Source: DATEJJ01 sp051986465 (GTDB lineage Bacteria > Actinomycetota > Actinomycetes > Mycobacteriales > Micromonosporaceae). Taken from it: 27,489 nt of DNA. Position 1 is the stretch's first letter. Each line of letters opens with the position of its first letter. Both the position numbers and the translations under genes were made by a program. The DNA lies in the NCBI GenBank assembly GCA_051986465.1, contig JBPYFB010000429.1, forward strand, positions 1 to 27,489. Reading direction: 5' to 3'. The notes below the pieces were generated by a model. It made no database searches and was not told the origin of the DNA. It saw only the letters and a program-made list of their open reading frames with translations. This document shows, in pieces, positions 15,323-23,477 of the stretch.

Positions 15323-16786
15323 CTACGAGCGGTTGAAGGTTCGTGTCATGGCCGCCGCGACGGCGGTGAACAGGATCCAGCCCATCGCCGTCAGGGCGTA
15401 CGCCAGCCACTGCGTTGGTCCGGCAATGCCGAACGCGCGTTCCTGTCCGAAGTCGACGATCGGGAGGAGCAGGTCCAGGGTGTAGACCAGTGGGTTGAAC
15501 GCAGTGCCGCTGGGTCTGCCCCCGGGCGGGTACAGGCTGAACACGGTGGTGCCGAGCGCGGTCAGCACGAGCAGCCACACAGCGGCCCGCGCCGGTCGGT
15601 AGCCGTATCCGACCAGCCCGTCCTGCAGTAAGCCCCAGGCCGCGCCGGCTGGGGATAGCTGCTGTCGGCGGCGTCGCTGCTTGACCAGTAGCACGGTGCG
15701 CGCGTCGGCCTCGTGACCGATCTGTCGGTAGAGCGTGGCCAGTTGTTCAAACGGTTGCGGCAGGTAGCCGTCCGGGTCCCGATCCAGCCAGTGCAGCCGC
15801 TGCCGGGCGGTGCGGACCGGTTCGAGCGCGGTGTAGGTGGCGCCGTCTAGCCGTAGCTGGGCGGGCCAGCGGTCCGGATCGTCGCGGAGCACCTCGACCC
15901 GGGCGTGCCGCAGGTCTACCGCGCCCTCGGTGCGTTCAGGCAGCAGGGACAGCTGCCCGGCCCGCAGGCCCCACGCGTCGAGGGCCACGCCGCCGGGGTT
16001 CAGCAAGACCGCGTCGGTCAGATTGACTTCGCCTGCTACGTCCGCCCTACGCAGTCGCAGCTCGCCCTCGACCCGCAGCCCTTGGTGGGCATACATCGTG
16101 CCGCCGACGCGCATGCCAGCAAGTTCAACGTTCCCGGTGGCGGCCGTACCTTGCAGGTACAGATGCCGGCCCACCTGGACCGCGTCGCCGAACACCGCGG
16201 CCGTCCGGTCGCCGAAGATCTCCTCCGGACGGCCATCTGCGGCAAGTCGCGCCCAATCAAAGTCCAGGTCGCCGCTGACGTGCACGCCGTACACCACGAT
16301 GGCGCCGGTGAGGATGCACTTCACGAAACTGAGGTTGCCCTGGACGCTTGCGCCGAAAGCGTCCAGTCCCGGCAGTGTGCTGCCCTCGAAGGTGACGCCG
16401 CGCAGATTGGCGAACGACAGGTTTGGCACCGCATCGAAGGTGCAGCCCACGAACTCGATCGCTGCCTCAATCTCGGCCTGGTAGAGGTCGAGGCAGCCGA
16501 CCACATCCGCGCCATGCACACGCAGCGCCATCCGGTGGCCAGGCACGGCCTGACGTGCGCCGAGGAGCAAAGACCGTATCACCGTGGCGCGTACCGTGCG
16601 AGGAGCGTCCGCGGTCAGCGCTACCTTCGCGCCGCGTGGAAAGGCGTCCCACAGCCGCTGCTCCGCCGGGGACAACGCGCCGAGTTCAGCCGGGATCACT
16701 CCCGGAACCCTGCCGCGCGAATGCGGCTCTGGCAAGGGGCACGCGGCCACGAGCACGAGCGGGTAACACCCGACAGGTGCACTCAT
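15323..16786 (-). CDS. Pentapeptide-like beta-helix membrane protein
   Basis: A 487-residue protein. Residues about 80-300 show a recurrent beta-solenoid pattern of hydrophobic and small residues (for example VVGCLDLYQAEIE, VGGTMYAHQGLRVEGELRL), resembling pentapeptide-repeat proteins often labelled as membrane oxidoreductases in actinomycetes. Residues about 335-375 are a charged helical region (QPFEQLATLYRQIGHEADAR). Two or three membrane segments follow (AAVWLLVLTALGTTVFSLYP near 400; WLAYALTAMGWILFTAVAAA near 462-481), with a loop that may re-enter the membrane. No signal peptide is obvious. The start is uncertain; a GTG near residue 31 is an alternative. It is on the same strand as the flavoprotein, 181 bases upstream. 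Function unknown. Confidence 0.8.
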   Translation of the reverse strand: MSAPVGCYPLVLVAACPLPEPHSRGRVPGVIPAELGALSPAEQRLWDAFPRGAKVALTADAPRTVRATVIRSLLLGARQAVPGHRMALRVHGADVVGCLDLYQAEIEAAIEFVGCTFDAVPNLSFANLRGVTFEGSTLPGLDAFGASVQGNLSFVKCILTGAIVVYGVHVSGDLDFDWARLAADGRPEEIFGDRTAAVFGDAVQVGRHLYLQGTAATGNVELAGMRVGGTMYAHQGLRVEGELRLRRADVAGEVNLTDAVLLNPGGVALDAWGLRAGQLSLLPERTEGAVDLRHARVEVLRDDPDRWPAQLRLDGATYTALEPVRTARQRLHWLDRDPDGYLPQPFEQLATLYRQIGHEADARTVLLVKQRRRRQQLSPAGAAWGLLQDGLVGYGYRPARAAVWLLVLTALGTTVFSLYPPGGRPSGTAFNPLVYTLDLLLPIVDFGQERAFGIAGPTQWLAYALTAMGWILFTAVAAAMTRTFNRS

Positions 16787-16942
16787 CCGCGAGTGGTGCG
16801 CGCCCTGACGTCGTTGTAGGAGCAGCCTTCCAAGATCCGATCACTCGGGCCTCTGGTGGCGAGCCTGCGCATGCAGTACTCCGGACGGCTCCCCGCGGCA
16901 TGACGGTGTAACGATCGCGGAGGACTGCAGCCTGGCCAGCGG

Positions 16943-17578
16943 CTAGCGCGAGCGGCAAAGCTGTGCGCGCAGGGTGTCGAATGCCCATTGCTCCCAGCGG
17001 TCTGGGGTCCAGTCCCGGTCGCGGGTGAACAGCAGATACAGCTGTGGGCTCAGTAGGCCGTAGAGCAGGTCTGCGGCGTGCTCGACGGTGAGGTCGGCCT
17101 TGGCGCCGGGTTTGGCGATGAGGCTGCGCGCGGCGGTGGTGTGGACTTCGAGGCGCGGATCGCTGTCCTGCTGCCACAGGTTGGCCAGGCTCGGGTCCTG
17201 TGCGCCGGCGGCGTGCAGGACGTCCATGATCGGTGCCACCCGCGTGAGTATGCCGCAGGTGCCGTGCACATGCGCCTGAAGATGTGCCTTGGCCGTGTCG
17301 GTGGCGAGCGCCTCGCGGAACCAGGTCCGCTGCATCGTGGGGATCGGCTCGTCGTCGCCGGCGATGGTGGTGTCGACCAGTTCCTTGAGCAGTGACGGCT
17401 TGTTGCCGAACGCGAAGTAGATGGTTTGCACGGCAACGCCGGCCCGCTCCGCGATGCCCTGCAGCGTGGTGGCTCCGTAGCCCTGATCGACGAACAGCTC
17501 GTACGCGGCCTGCAGGATGCGCCGCCGGGTCTGCCGTGACTTCTCGCCCTTTTTGCCGCTGCTCTTGACCAGTTGCAT
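16943..17578 (-). CDS. TetR family transcriptional regulator
   Basis: A 211-residue regulator. Residues 15-62 hold the TetR helix-turn-helix (RRRILQAAYELFVDQGYGAT, then TLQGIAERAGVAVQTIYFAFGNK). The remainder is an all-helical ligand-binding domain with WEQWAFDTLRAQL at the end. It is divergent from the ABM/ABC/methyltransferase operon, with only 60 bases between the starts and a palindromic site in the gap. It is therefore most likely the autoregulated repressor of that operon, released by a transported or toxic small molecule. The ATG at 17578 has a weak ribosome binding site. Confidence 0.92.
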   Translation of the reverse strand: MQLVKSSGKKGEKSRQTRRRILQAAYELFVDQGYGATTLQGIAERAGVAVQTIYFAFGNKPSLLKELVDTTIAGDDEPIPTMQRTWFREALATDTAKAHLQAHVHGTCGILTRVAPIMDVLHAAGAQDPSLANLWQQDSDPRLEVHTTAARSLIAKPGAKADLTVEHAADLLYGLLSPQLYLLFTRDRDWTPDRWEQWAFDTLRAQLCRSR

Positions 17579-17593
17579 GTCTGCACTGTAACA

Positions 17594-17623
17594 CTAGAGT
17601 CAGACTCTAAGAACGAACTCTAG
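17594..17623. promoter_or_regulatory. TetR-type operator between divergent genes
   Basis: TAGAGT (17595-17600) and ACTCTA (17604-17609) are perfect inverted repeats around CAG. A further ACTCTAG lies at 17617-17623 and is the inverse of CTAGAGT at 17594-17600. The site occupies the middle of the 60-base gap between the TetR start and the operon, the expected place for an autoregulatory operator acting on both promoters. Confidence 0.65.
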
Positions 17624-17638
17624 GTAAGGGGTACAGAA

Positions 17639-17941
17639 ATGGCTCTTATCCGGACGACGCGGTTCACCGCCGACCCGGCCGACGCCGACCTCGTGCTGGA
17701 CCGGCGCGGGCGGCTCATCGCGGCGCTCAGGGCGCGGTACGCCGGCCCGACCGAGACCCGGCTGGTTCGCCTCGATGAGCGGACCTGGGTGGATATGTGG
17801 CGGTGGGACTCTTCGGAGATCCTGAACGCGGCGCTGGCCGGCGCGCCGAGCCTGCCCGAGGCCGCCGCTGCGTTCGCTGTCGCGCGCGATGTCAGTGCGG
17901 AGCACGGCGAACTGGTCGCCGAGGACGGCTGGACCCGATGA
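17639..17941 (+). CDS. Antibiotic biosynthesis monooxygenase-like (ABM) small protein
   Basis: A 100-residue dimeric alpha/beta-barrel (ABM fold) protein. LVRLDERTWVDMWRWDSSEI is the characteristic strand and helix of the family, followed by PSLPEAAAAFAVARDVSAEHGEL. ABM proteins act as cofactor-free oxygenases or as small-molecule binders. AAGGGG (17626-17631) precedes the ATG. The stop overlaps the next start by ATGA, so it is the first cistron of a coupled operon with the ABC exporter and methyltransferase. It may sense, modify or hold the molecule exported. That role is inferred from context. Confidence 0.8.
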   Translation: MALIRTTRFTADPADADLVLDRRGRLIAALRARYAGPTETRLVRLDERTWVDMWRWDSSEILNAALAGAPSLPEAAAAFAVARDVSAEHGELVAEDGWTR

Positions 17942-18930
17942 CCCACTCCGGTCACCTCGCCGTCGAAGCCACCGGCCTGGTGAAGGCGTTCGGCTCGACC
18001 CGCGCCGTCGACGGGATCGACCTGAGCATCCCCGCCGGCAGCGTGTACGGAGTCCTCGGCCCCAACGGCGCAGGCAAGACGACCACCATCCGGATTCTGG
18101 CCACGCTGCTGCGCCCCGACGCGGGCACCGCCCGGGTGTTCGGCCACGACGTGGTCCGCCAAGCCGCCGCCATACGGGACCGGATCAGCGTGACGGGGCA
18201 GTACGCCTCGCTCGACGACGGCCTCACCGGCCGGGAGAACCTCGTCCTGCTCGGCCGGCTGCACGGCCACTCCCGGGCTGCGGCAGCGGGGCGAGCCGAG
18301 GAGCTGCTGGTCGCGTTCGCCCTGACCGAGTCGGCTGACCGGCTGGTCAAGACATACTCGGGAGGCATGCGGCGCCGGCTGGACATCGCCGCCGGCCTCA
18401 TCGTCACACCCGACCTGCTATTCCTGGACGAGCCCACCACCGGACTGGACCCACGTGGCCGCAACGGCGTGTGGACCATCATCCGCGGCATCGCTGCCAA
18501 CGGCACCACGGTCATGTTGACCACCCAATACCTCGACGAGGCGGACCAGCTCGCCGACCACATCGCCGTCATCGACCACGGCAAGCTCATCGCTGCGGGC
18601 ACCAGCGGCCAGCTGAAGGCCGCGGTCGGCGGCGGCACGCTGCGGGTACGGCTGGCCGAACCCGGCGCCCGCCCGGCCGCCGCGCAGGTGCTCGCACAAG
18701 CGTTCGGCGACGGCCTGACGCTGGATGCCGATCCGGTCGCCCTGACCGCGCAAGTTGGCGAGGCTGGGCCCGCCGGTGCCGAGTCGGCGGTCCGGGCGCT
18801 GGCCGAGCTGTCCCGGGCGCGGATCGAGGTCACCGAGTTCACCCTCGGCCAGCCCAGCCTCGACGAGGTGTTCCTCGCACTCACCGGCAGCCCGGCCACT
18901 GTGGACACCACACCGAAGGGAGACGCCTGA
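17938..18930 (+). CDS. ABC transporter ATP-binding protein, DrrA-like
   Basis: A 330-residue ATPase that would energise the permease encoded next. Walker A is GPNGAGKTTT (41-50), the signature YSGGMRRRLDIA starts at 140, and Walker B LLFLDEPTTGLD lies near 160-171. The H-loop position reads TTQYLDEAD, with Gln in place of His, as is normal in DrrA-type antibiotic exporters. The C-terminal QPSLDEVFLALTG is the family-specific regulatory motif. The start overlaps the preceding stop (ATGA) and the next gene follows after one base. Export of a hydrophobic drug-like compound is the usual function; the substrate is not known. Confidence 0.93.
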   Translation: MTHSGHLAVEATGLVKAFGSTRAVDGIDLSIPAGSVYGVLGPNGAGKTTTIRILATLLRPDAGTARVFGHDVVRQAAAIRDRISVTGQYASLDDGLTGRENLVLLGRLHGHSRAAAAGRAEELLVAFALTESADRLVKTYSGGMRRRLDIAAGLIVTPDLLFLDEPTTGLDPRGRNGVWTIIRGIAANGTTVMLTTQYLDEADQLADHIAVIDHGKLIAAGTSGQLKAAVGGGTLRVRLAEPGARPAAAQVLAQAFGDGLTLDADPVALTAQVGEAGPAGAESAVRALAELSRARIEVTEFTLGQPSLDEVFLALTGSPATVDTTPKGDA

Positions 18931-18931
18931 A

Positions 18932-19768
18932 ATGACCACGCTCGACACCGTCACCGAAGCGGGTTCGTCCAGCGCGGTGCTCGCCGGCCCCCGGCCGGCC
19001 CGGCCCAGCACGCTGACCGCCAGCCTGATATTCGGCCGGCGTGCCCTGCTGAAGATCAGGCGTACCCCCGTCCAGATCTTCGACATCGCGGTGCACCCGG
19101 TCGTGTTCACCGTGATGTTCACGTACCTGTTCGGCGGCGCGGTGCGCGGCTCGACCGGCGCCTACGTCGGGTACCTGGTCCCCGGGATCCTCGTCATGAC
19201 ACTGCTGGTGACCACGGGAACCACCGGTGCCGCAGTGAGTATCGACCTCGCCAGCGGTGCGTTCGACCGGTACCGCACGCTGTCGGTCCGACCCGCCGCC
19301 CCGCTCATCGGCGCGATGCTCAGCGACGCCGTGCGATACGCGCTCGCCTCGGCGGTCGTGGTCGGGCTCGGCCTCGCGCTCGGGTTCCGCCCGCACGGCA
19401 ACGTCCTCGGCGTGGCCGCCGCGGTACTCCTCGTCGTCGTCTTCAGCGTCAGCCTGTCGTGGGTATGGACGGCACTGGCGCTGCTGATGAACTCGCCCGG
19501 TGCCGTGCTCGGCGTGACTCAGGCTCTGCTGTATCCGCTATCCCTGTTCAGCAACATCTTCGTCGATCCGGCCACGCTGCCCGGATGGCTGCGGGCGTTC
19601 GTCGACGTCAACCCGGTCACCCACTTGGTGACCGCCGCCCGCGATCTCATGTCCGGCGGCACACCGGGCGGCCAGGTTCTCTGGCTCCTGACCGCCTGCA
19701 TCCTCCTGACAGCGGTCTTCGGGCCCCTGTCAGTGCGCCTACAGCGCACGTCCAAGGGGAACCGATGA
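18932..19768 (+). CDS. ABC-2 type permease, DrrB-like
   Basis: A 278-residue membrane protein of the ABC-2 superfamily, partner of the preceding ATPase. After a 60-residue cytoplasmic N-terminus there are about six hydrophobic segments (HPVVFTVMFTYLFGG, YLVPGILVMTLLVTTG, ALASAVVVGLGLALGF, GVAAAVLLVVVFSVSLSWV, and two near the C-terminus). FDRYRTLSVRPAAPLIGAML and SNIFVDPATLPGWLRAFVDV are typical DrrB motifs. The ATG at 18932 is supported by GAAGGGAG (18914-18921). The stop overlaps the methyltransferase start. Confidence 0.92.
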   Translation: MTTLDTVTEAGSSSAVLAGPRPARPSTLTASLIFGRRALLKIRRTPVQIFDIAVHPVVFTVMFTYLFGGAVRGSTGAYVGYLVPGILVMTLLVTTGTTGAAVSIDLASGAFDRYRTLSVRPAAPLIGAMLSDAVRYALASAVVVGLGLALGFRPHGNVLGVAAAVLLVVVFSVSLSWVWTALALLMNSPGAVLGVTQALLYPLSLFSNIFVDPATLPGWLRAFVDVNPVTHLVTAARDLMSGGTPGGQVLWLLTACILLTAVFGPLSVRLQRTSKGNR

Positions 19769-20448
19769 ACGATACGACAACCGCTAAACAGCGCTGGCTC
19801 AGCGCCCGTTGGCCCTTCGTGCGTGCCCACCTACCGCCGGCCCCGTCTCGCGTACTGGAGATCGGCTGCGGCCCGACCGGCGGCTTCGTCCCGGCGATGC
19901 GAGAACAGGGCTACGACGCCGTGGGCGTCGACCCGGCGGCACCGTACGGACCCGGCTACCACCAGACCGGGTTCGAACAGCACCAGCTGAGCGGCCCGGT
20001 CGACGCGGTTGTGGCCTGTACATCGCTACACCACGTCGATGACCTGAACGAGGTTCTGGACCGGGCCGCGGCAGCACTCGCGCCGGACGGCCTGCTGATC
20101 GTCGTCGAGTGGGCGTATGAAAGGTTCGACGAGGCGAGCGCGCGCTGGAGCTTCGACCGGCTGCCCCACACCGGCGAGCGCGGCTGGCTACACAGCCACC
20201 GGGAGCAGTGGCTCGCCTCCGGGCAAGCCTGGCACGGCTACCTGGAAGACTGGGCGCTGCGCGAAGGCCTGCACAGCGGGGAGGCCATCAGCCACGCGCT
20301 CCAATCCCGCTTGCACACCCAGCTGCTCACCTACACGCCGTACTTCTTCCCCGACCTGTACCCCGTTAGCGAAGCCGACGAGCAGGCGGCGACCGACGCG
20401 GGCGCGATCCGAGCGACGGGCATTCACTACGTCGGGGTCAAGCGGTGA
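19765..20448 (+). CDS. SAM-dependent methyltransferase, class I
   Basis: A 227-residue soluble methyltransferase. Motif I is VLEIGCGPTGG (30-40), the acidic residue after strand 2 is in VGVDP (53-57), and motif IV lies in DAVVACTSLHHVDDL (79-93), followed by LAPDGLLIVVEWAYE. The C-terminal half (DEASARWSFDRLPHTGERGW and onward) is Trp-rich and probably sets substrate choice. The start overlaps the permease stop (ATGA), so it is the last gene of the TetR-controlled operon. Methylation of the exported compound or of a cell target is possible; the acceptor is unknown. Confidence 0.9.
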   Translation: MNDTTTAKQRWLSARWPFVRAHLPPAPSRVLEIGCGPTGGFVPAMREQGYDAVGVDPAAPYGPGYHQTGFEQHQLSGPVDAVVACTSLHHVDDLNEVLDRAAAALAPDGLLIVVEWAYERFDEASARWSFDRLPHTGERGWLHSHREQWLASGQAWHGYLEDWALREGLHSGEAISHALQSRLHTQLLTYTPYFFPDLYPVSEADEQAATDAGAIRATGIHYVGVKR

Positions 20449-20465
20449 TCGGCGTGACGCCGATC
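20447..20465 (+). terminator. 8-bp hairpin at the end of the ABC/methyltransferase operon
   Basis: GATCGGCG (20447-20454) and CGCCGATC (20458-20465) are perfect inverted repeats around TGA and overlap the methyltransferase stop. No T-run follows. Confidence 0.45.
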
Positions 20466-20486
20466 GCGACTGTCCACAATGGGTGA

Positions 20487-20912
20487 TCGGAGCCGCAGGG
20501 CCCAGACCACCGTGATAACAAGGAAAACGCCAACTGGATCGACCTGCGCTTCGGCGACCGTTTCCTCACCGAGGCTCGCCTGCGTTCTCCGGCCACCCCT
20601 TGCCATCCGCACCCGACGGCGAGATTCGGCATGCCCTACGTCGCTTTCAACCTGGATGATTCTGGTCAAGAAGCGGGAGGGCGCACCGGATCGCCGCGGC
20701 GATTGCGACGTCGACTCGGTACCGGGGCACGCGCTAGCTTTCCTCTAGGCGGTGGCCACGCGCCGGCAAACGGCGGCATTCGTTCGGCACGTAACATGGT
20801 GTTCCGGTGCACGTCGTCGATGAACGTGGCCCCGTCTGCCTCGACCTTGGCCAGGTTCGACGGCGACCAGATGTGTCATCGTGCGTCGACACGAAGCCGG
20901 AGGTATCTCTGA
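20487..20912 (+). pseudogene. Possible gene remnant without start codon
   Basis: Directly after a TGA at 20484-20486 a frame is open to 20912. Its first 65 codons (ANWIDLRFGDRFLTEARL, then MPYVAFNLDDSG from an ATG at 20631) have the GC-rich third positions of real genes. There is no start codon ahead of the best part, and quality falls away after about 20690. I do not recognise a family. A truncated gene fits, but chance is not excluded. Confidence 0.25.
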
Positions 20913-21034
20913 TGGCCATCCACAGGCAGAGCGCGGCATACGAGGAAGGTCAAACATATCCGGCCCTCCTCACGGCAGGACTGCGGTTCAGGCGACCGTG
21001 GGCGCGGCCCTCGCCAGCGGCCTGCAATGCGTGA
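20912..21034 (+). CDS. Small upstream ORF overlapping the membrane protein gene
   Basis: A 40-residue frame with ATG at 20912 and a strong GGAGG at 20899-20903 (spacing 8). The product (MAIHRQSAAYEEGQTYPALL at its N-terminus) has no known family. It ends at 21034, eight bases past the start of the membrane protein gene, so translation could be coupled. It may be a leader peptide, since the membrane gene itself has no clear ribosome binding site. Confidence 0.3.
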   Translation: MAIHRQSAAYEEGQTYPALLTAGLRFRRPWARPSPAACNA

Positions 21035-21854
21035 AGCTTTGCGTTGGCTGCTGCACAGACCGCTGCTCATGGTGGTTGCATCGCTATCGCTCGCCGTGGC
21101 GGGTCTGGCATACCAGTTGCTGGCGGTCAACGCGGACATCATCTACCTCGCGCACGGGGATCCCGACGAGCTCGTAACGCTGGCCGACGCGCGCGCCGCC
21201 GGCCTGAACATCTACACCTCCGGATTCGCGTGTGGACAGTTGTTGTCGTTTCTGTTCGGTGCAGGTTTCGTGGTGTTCGACCAACGCCCCGGCCGCGTCC
21301 TGCGAACCCGGCTGCTGACCGCGCTCGGCTGCGGCAGCGTCCTTGCGCTCAGCGACCTCGCCGTGGTGCTCACCGCCGCACCGGCCCGGGCACTGGAGGT
21401 CTGGCACCAGTATGATCCGAGCCTCCCACCCGGCGGAGATCTCCTGCACGACCCGGCAATCCGCTGTGCGGTCGTTCTGGGTGTGGTGGGTTTTCCGTTG
21501 TGGGCGGCGCTAGGTGTCGGTACCGGCGCACTGCTGGCCGGATGGCCCACGCTGACCGGACCAATCTTTGCCGGCGGAATCGTGACCACATACGTCCTGA
21601 GCGGCGCCGCGGGACTGCACAGCACGGCCTGGGCGTCGCTTGCCGTGGCGCTCCTGCCACCACCGGTTCTGCCGCCCAGCACCCTGCTCGGTCTGATCGC
21701 CGCCGCCTATGCGCCGTACCGGATACCGGTCGCGATCGCCGGTACTGCCGGTTCGGTTCTTTACACCACGCTGCTCTACTACGCCGGGCGCGCCGCGCTG
21801 CAGCACCGCGCCGCCTTGCAGTCAAGGGTCCGCACCGCTCTACGGAGTGGGTGA
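21027..21854 (+). CDS. Polytopic membrane protein of unknown function
   Basis: A 275-residue integral membrane protein with about six hydrophobic segments: LLMVVASLSLAVAGLAYQLL (13-32), CGQLLSFLFGAGFVVF (68-83), LLTALGCGSVLALSDLAVVL (95-114), CAVVLGVVGFPLWAALGVGT (146-165), a segment near 175-195 and LIAAAYAPYRIPVAIAGTAG near the end. Between the first two lies a polar extracytoplasmic-type loop (NADIIYLAHGDPDELV). It resembles ABC-2-like membrane proteins in outline, but no ATPase gene is adjacent, so it may be an orphan or its partner may have been lost. The ATG at 21027 lacks a good ribosome binding site and is overlapped by a small upstream ORF. Confidence 0.75.
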   Translation: MREALRWLLHRPLLMVVASLSLAVAGLAYQLLAVNADIIYLAHGDPDELVTLADARAAGLNIYTSGFACGQLLSFLFGAGFVVFDQRPGRVLRTRLLTALGCGSVLALSDLAVVLTAAPARALEVWHQYDPSLPPGGDLLHDPAIRCAVVLGVVGFPLWAALGVGTGALLAGWPTLTGPIFAGGIVTTYVLSGAAGLHSTAWASLAVALLPPPVLPPSTLLGLIAAAYAPYRIPVAIAGTAGSVLYTTLLYYAGRAALQHRAALQSRVRTALRSG

Positions 21855-22429
21855 GGACATCGACAATGAATTGCGCCACGCCCCGAATGGGACCGAGTCG
21901 TTGAGGCGTTAGGTTCGAGGTGGCGACCCAACAGGCTTGCAGCTATGGGTATTCTCGTTGCCCGGCGTGCAGGGTTCGCACGGCGTCCAGTGAGTCGGCG
22001 CGCGGCCAGCGCCTGGATCACCGCGACGCCCAGCGCGGGATGTCTAGGTGGACGTAGCAGATCCGGGCGAGGCGCCGCTGCTGCCCGGATGGCGGCTGCC
22101 GTCGTGGCGCGGGTGAACCGGTGGGCTTATCTTGGACCGGGACCCCTGTGGAAACCTTGCGTTGCGCGGCGCATTGGTCCCACCTGCCATCCGGATCTGC
22201 CGCGATCCGCGCGGTCATCTAGGTCTGCCACGGTGCGCTGGGCATCGGTGTCTGTACCGGTTGCCGGGTGGTGTGGGAAGCTGCCGGCAGCATCTGGCCT
22301 CGTAGCCGGTGAGAGGACGTTGGCGGGGTCGTCGCGTCGGCCGTGCCGTCGGGCGTGGTGAGTGCCGCTGCGGCGCGGGGGACGCGGGGATTCCGGTGGC
22401 TCCGACAAAGCGTGAGGGCCTGTGTGGGC
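21855..22429. other. Spacer without recognisable gene
   Basis: 575 bases between convergent genes. No frame carries a family motif or ribosome binding site. A 10-bp inverted repeat, GCAGATCCGG at 22057-22066 and CCGGATCTGC at 22191-22200, brackets 124 bases. It could be a remnant of a small mobile element but is too short to claim. Confidence 0.4.
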
Positions 22430-23443
22430 TCAGCCCGACGTGCTCTCGGCTGCGGCGAGGAAGGCGCGGGCGCGTTCGTGCAGCAGTGCGGCGAGTTCCG
22501 GCGAGTCGAGCACCGTGAAGGGCCAGCGGACCCATAGCAGGCCTGCGGCGAGCACCTCAAGTCGCACGTCGGCGATTCGCCAGCGTGTTGCCGCGTCGCC
22601 AGTGGGCTGGGTGGTGGCGGTGAAGTCGGTGGCGAAGCCGCCCATGTAGGCCTGCACCTGTTCGATCGGCGCGTGGATGAGGATCGTGGCGGTATAGGAG
22701 CGCGGGGGCGCGCCCAGCTGGCTGGACAGGAACGCCGTGGGATCTCCGCCGGGCACCGGTCGTGCGACGAAGCGGGTTCCGGTCGGCGCGGCTCGCGTGA
22801 CCCGGTCGACCCGCAGCGCCCGCCAGCCGCGCTCGAGATCCCGGCCCACAAGGAACCATCGCGTTCCGCGCGGCACCAGGGCCACGGGCTCCACCCGCCG
22901 TACAGACTCCCGTCCGGCCTCAGCTCCGGCCGTCTGCATGTAGTGCAGGCGCACCAGTTCGGCGTCGCGACACGCCAGGGCGAGGACGCCGAGCACCTCG
23001 GCATCCAGCGGCGTCGGATAGGCGCCGGCCGCCGCGTTGGGAGTCTGCGCCAGCGAGACCGACGAGCGCAGCGCCCCCACCCGCCGGCGCACCCGGGCGG
23101 GCATCACCTGTTCGATCTTCGCCAGCGCGGTCAGCGCCAGCTCGCCCCCGCCCGCGGAGCCGCTGGCCGCCGAGGAGGCCAGCGCTGCGGCGACGGCCAG
23201 CGCCTCGTCGGACGTGAACACCAATGGAGGCAGGTCGCTGCCGGTGGACAACCGATAGCCGCCGCCGGGGCCGCGCCGCGTCTGGATGCTGTAGCCCAGC
23301 CCGCGCAGCCGTTCGATGTCGCGGCGCAGGGTCCGACCGTCGGTTCCCATCCGCTGCGCGAGGTCGCTCCCCGGCCAGATGCGGCGCGCCTGAAACAGCT
23401 CGAGCAGACGCAGAGCGCGTTGGGTCGGGGCGCTGTCCGGCAC
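22430..23443 (-). CDS. WYL-domain transcriptional regulator (HTH/YafY type)
   Basis: A regulator of about 337 residues. The N-terminal 60 residues are a winged helix-turn-helix (LELFQARRIWPGSDLAQRMG, then TLRRDIERLRGLGYSI and GPGGGYRL). The middle carries a WYL-type sensor domain (VRLHYMQT, RVEPVALVPRGTRWFLVGRD, WRALRVDRVTR), and the last 90 residues are the WCX extension. GTG at 23443 is preferred: GGGAGG lies nine bases upstream, whereas it directly abuts the ATG at 23452. It is divergent from an NmrA-like oxidoreductase with a palindrome in between, a common pairing in actinomycetes. It is probably its repressor; the ligand is unknown. Confidence 0.9.
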   Translation of the reverse strand: MPDSAPTQRALRLLELFQARRIWPGSDLAQRMGTDGRTLRRDIERLRGLGYSIQTRRGPGGGYRLSTGSDLPPLVFTSDEALAVAAALASSAASGSAGGGELALTALAKIEQVMPARVRRRVGALRSSVSLAQTPNAAAGAYPTPLDAEVLGVLALACRDAELVRLHYMQTAGAEAGRESVRRVEPVALVPRGTRWFLVGRDLERGWRALRVDRVTRAAPTGTRFVARPVPGGDPTAFLSSQLGAPPRSYTATILIHAPIEQVQAYMGGFATDFTATTQPTGDAATRWRIADVRLEVLAAGLLWVRWPFTVLDSPELAALLHERARAFLAAAESTSG

Positions 23444-23477
23444 GGCCTGCATCCTCCCGCAGCAACTCCAAAGTAGT

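Noticed and set aside
17639..20448. Core of an antibiotic biosynthetic gene cluster
   Set aside because: No polyketide, peptide or terpene synthase or other scaffold enzyme is present; an ABM protein, an exporter and a methyltransferase alone do not make one.
22057..22200. Small mobile element bounded by the 10-bp inverted repeat GCAGATCCGG
   Set aside because: No target duplication, no second copy in the window and a short repeat; chance is likely in GC-rich DNA.
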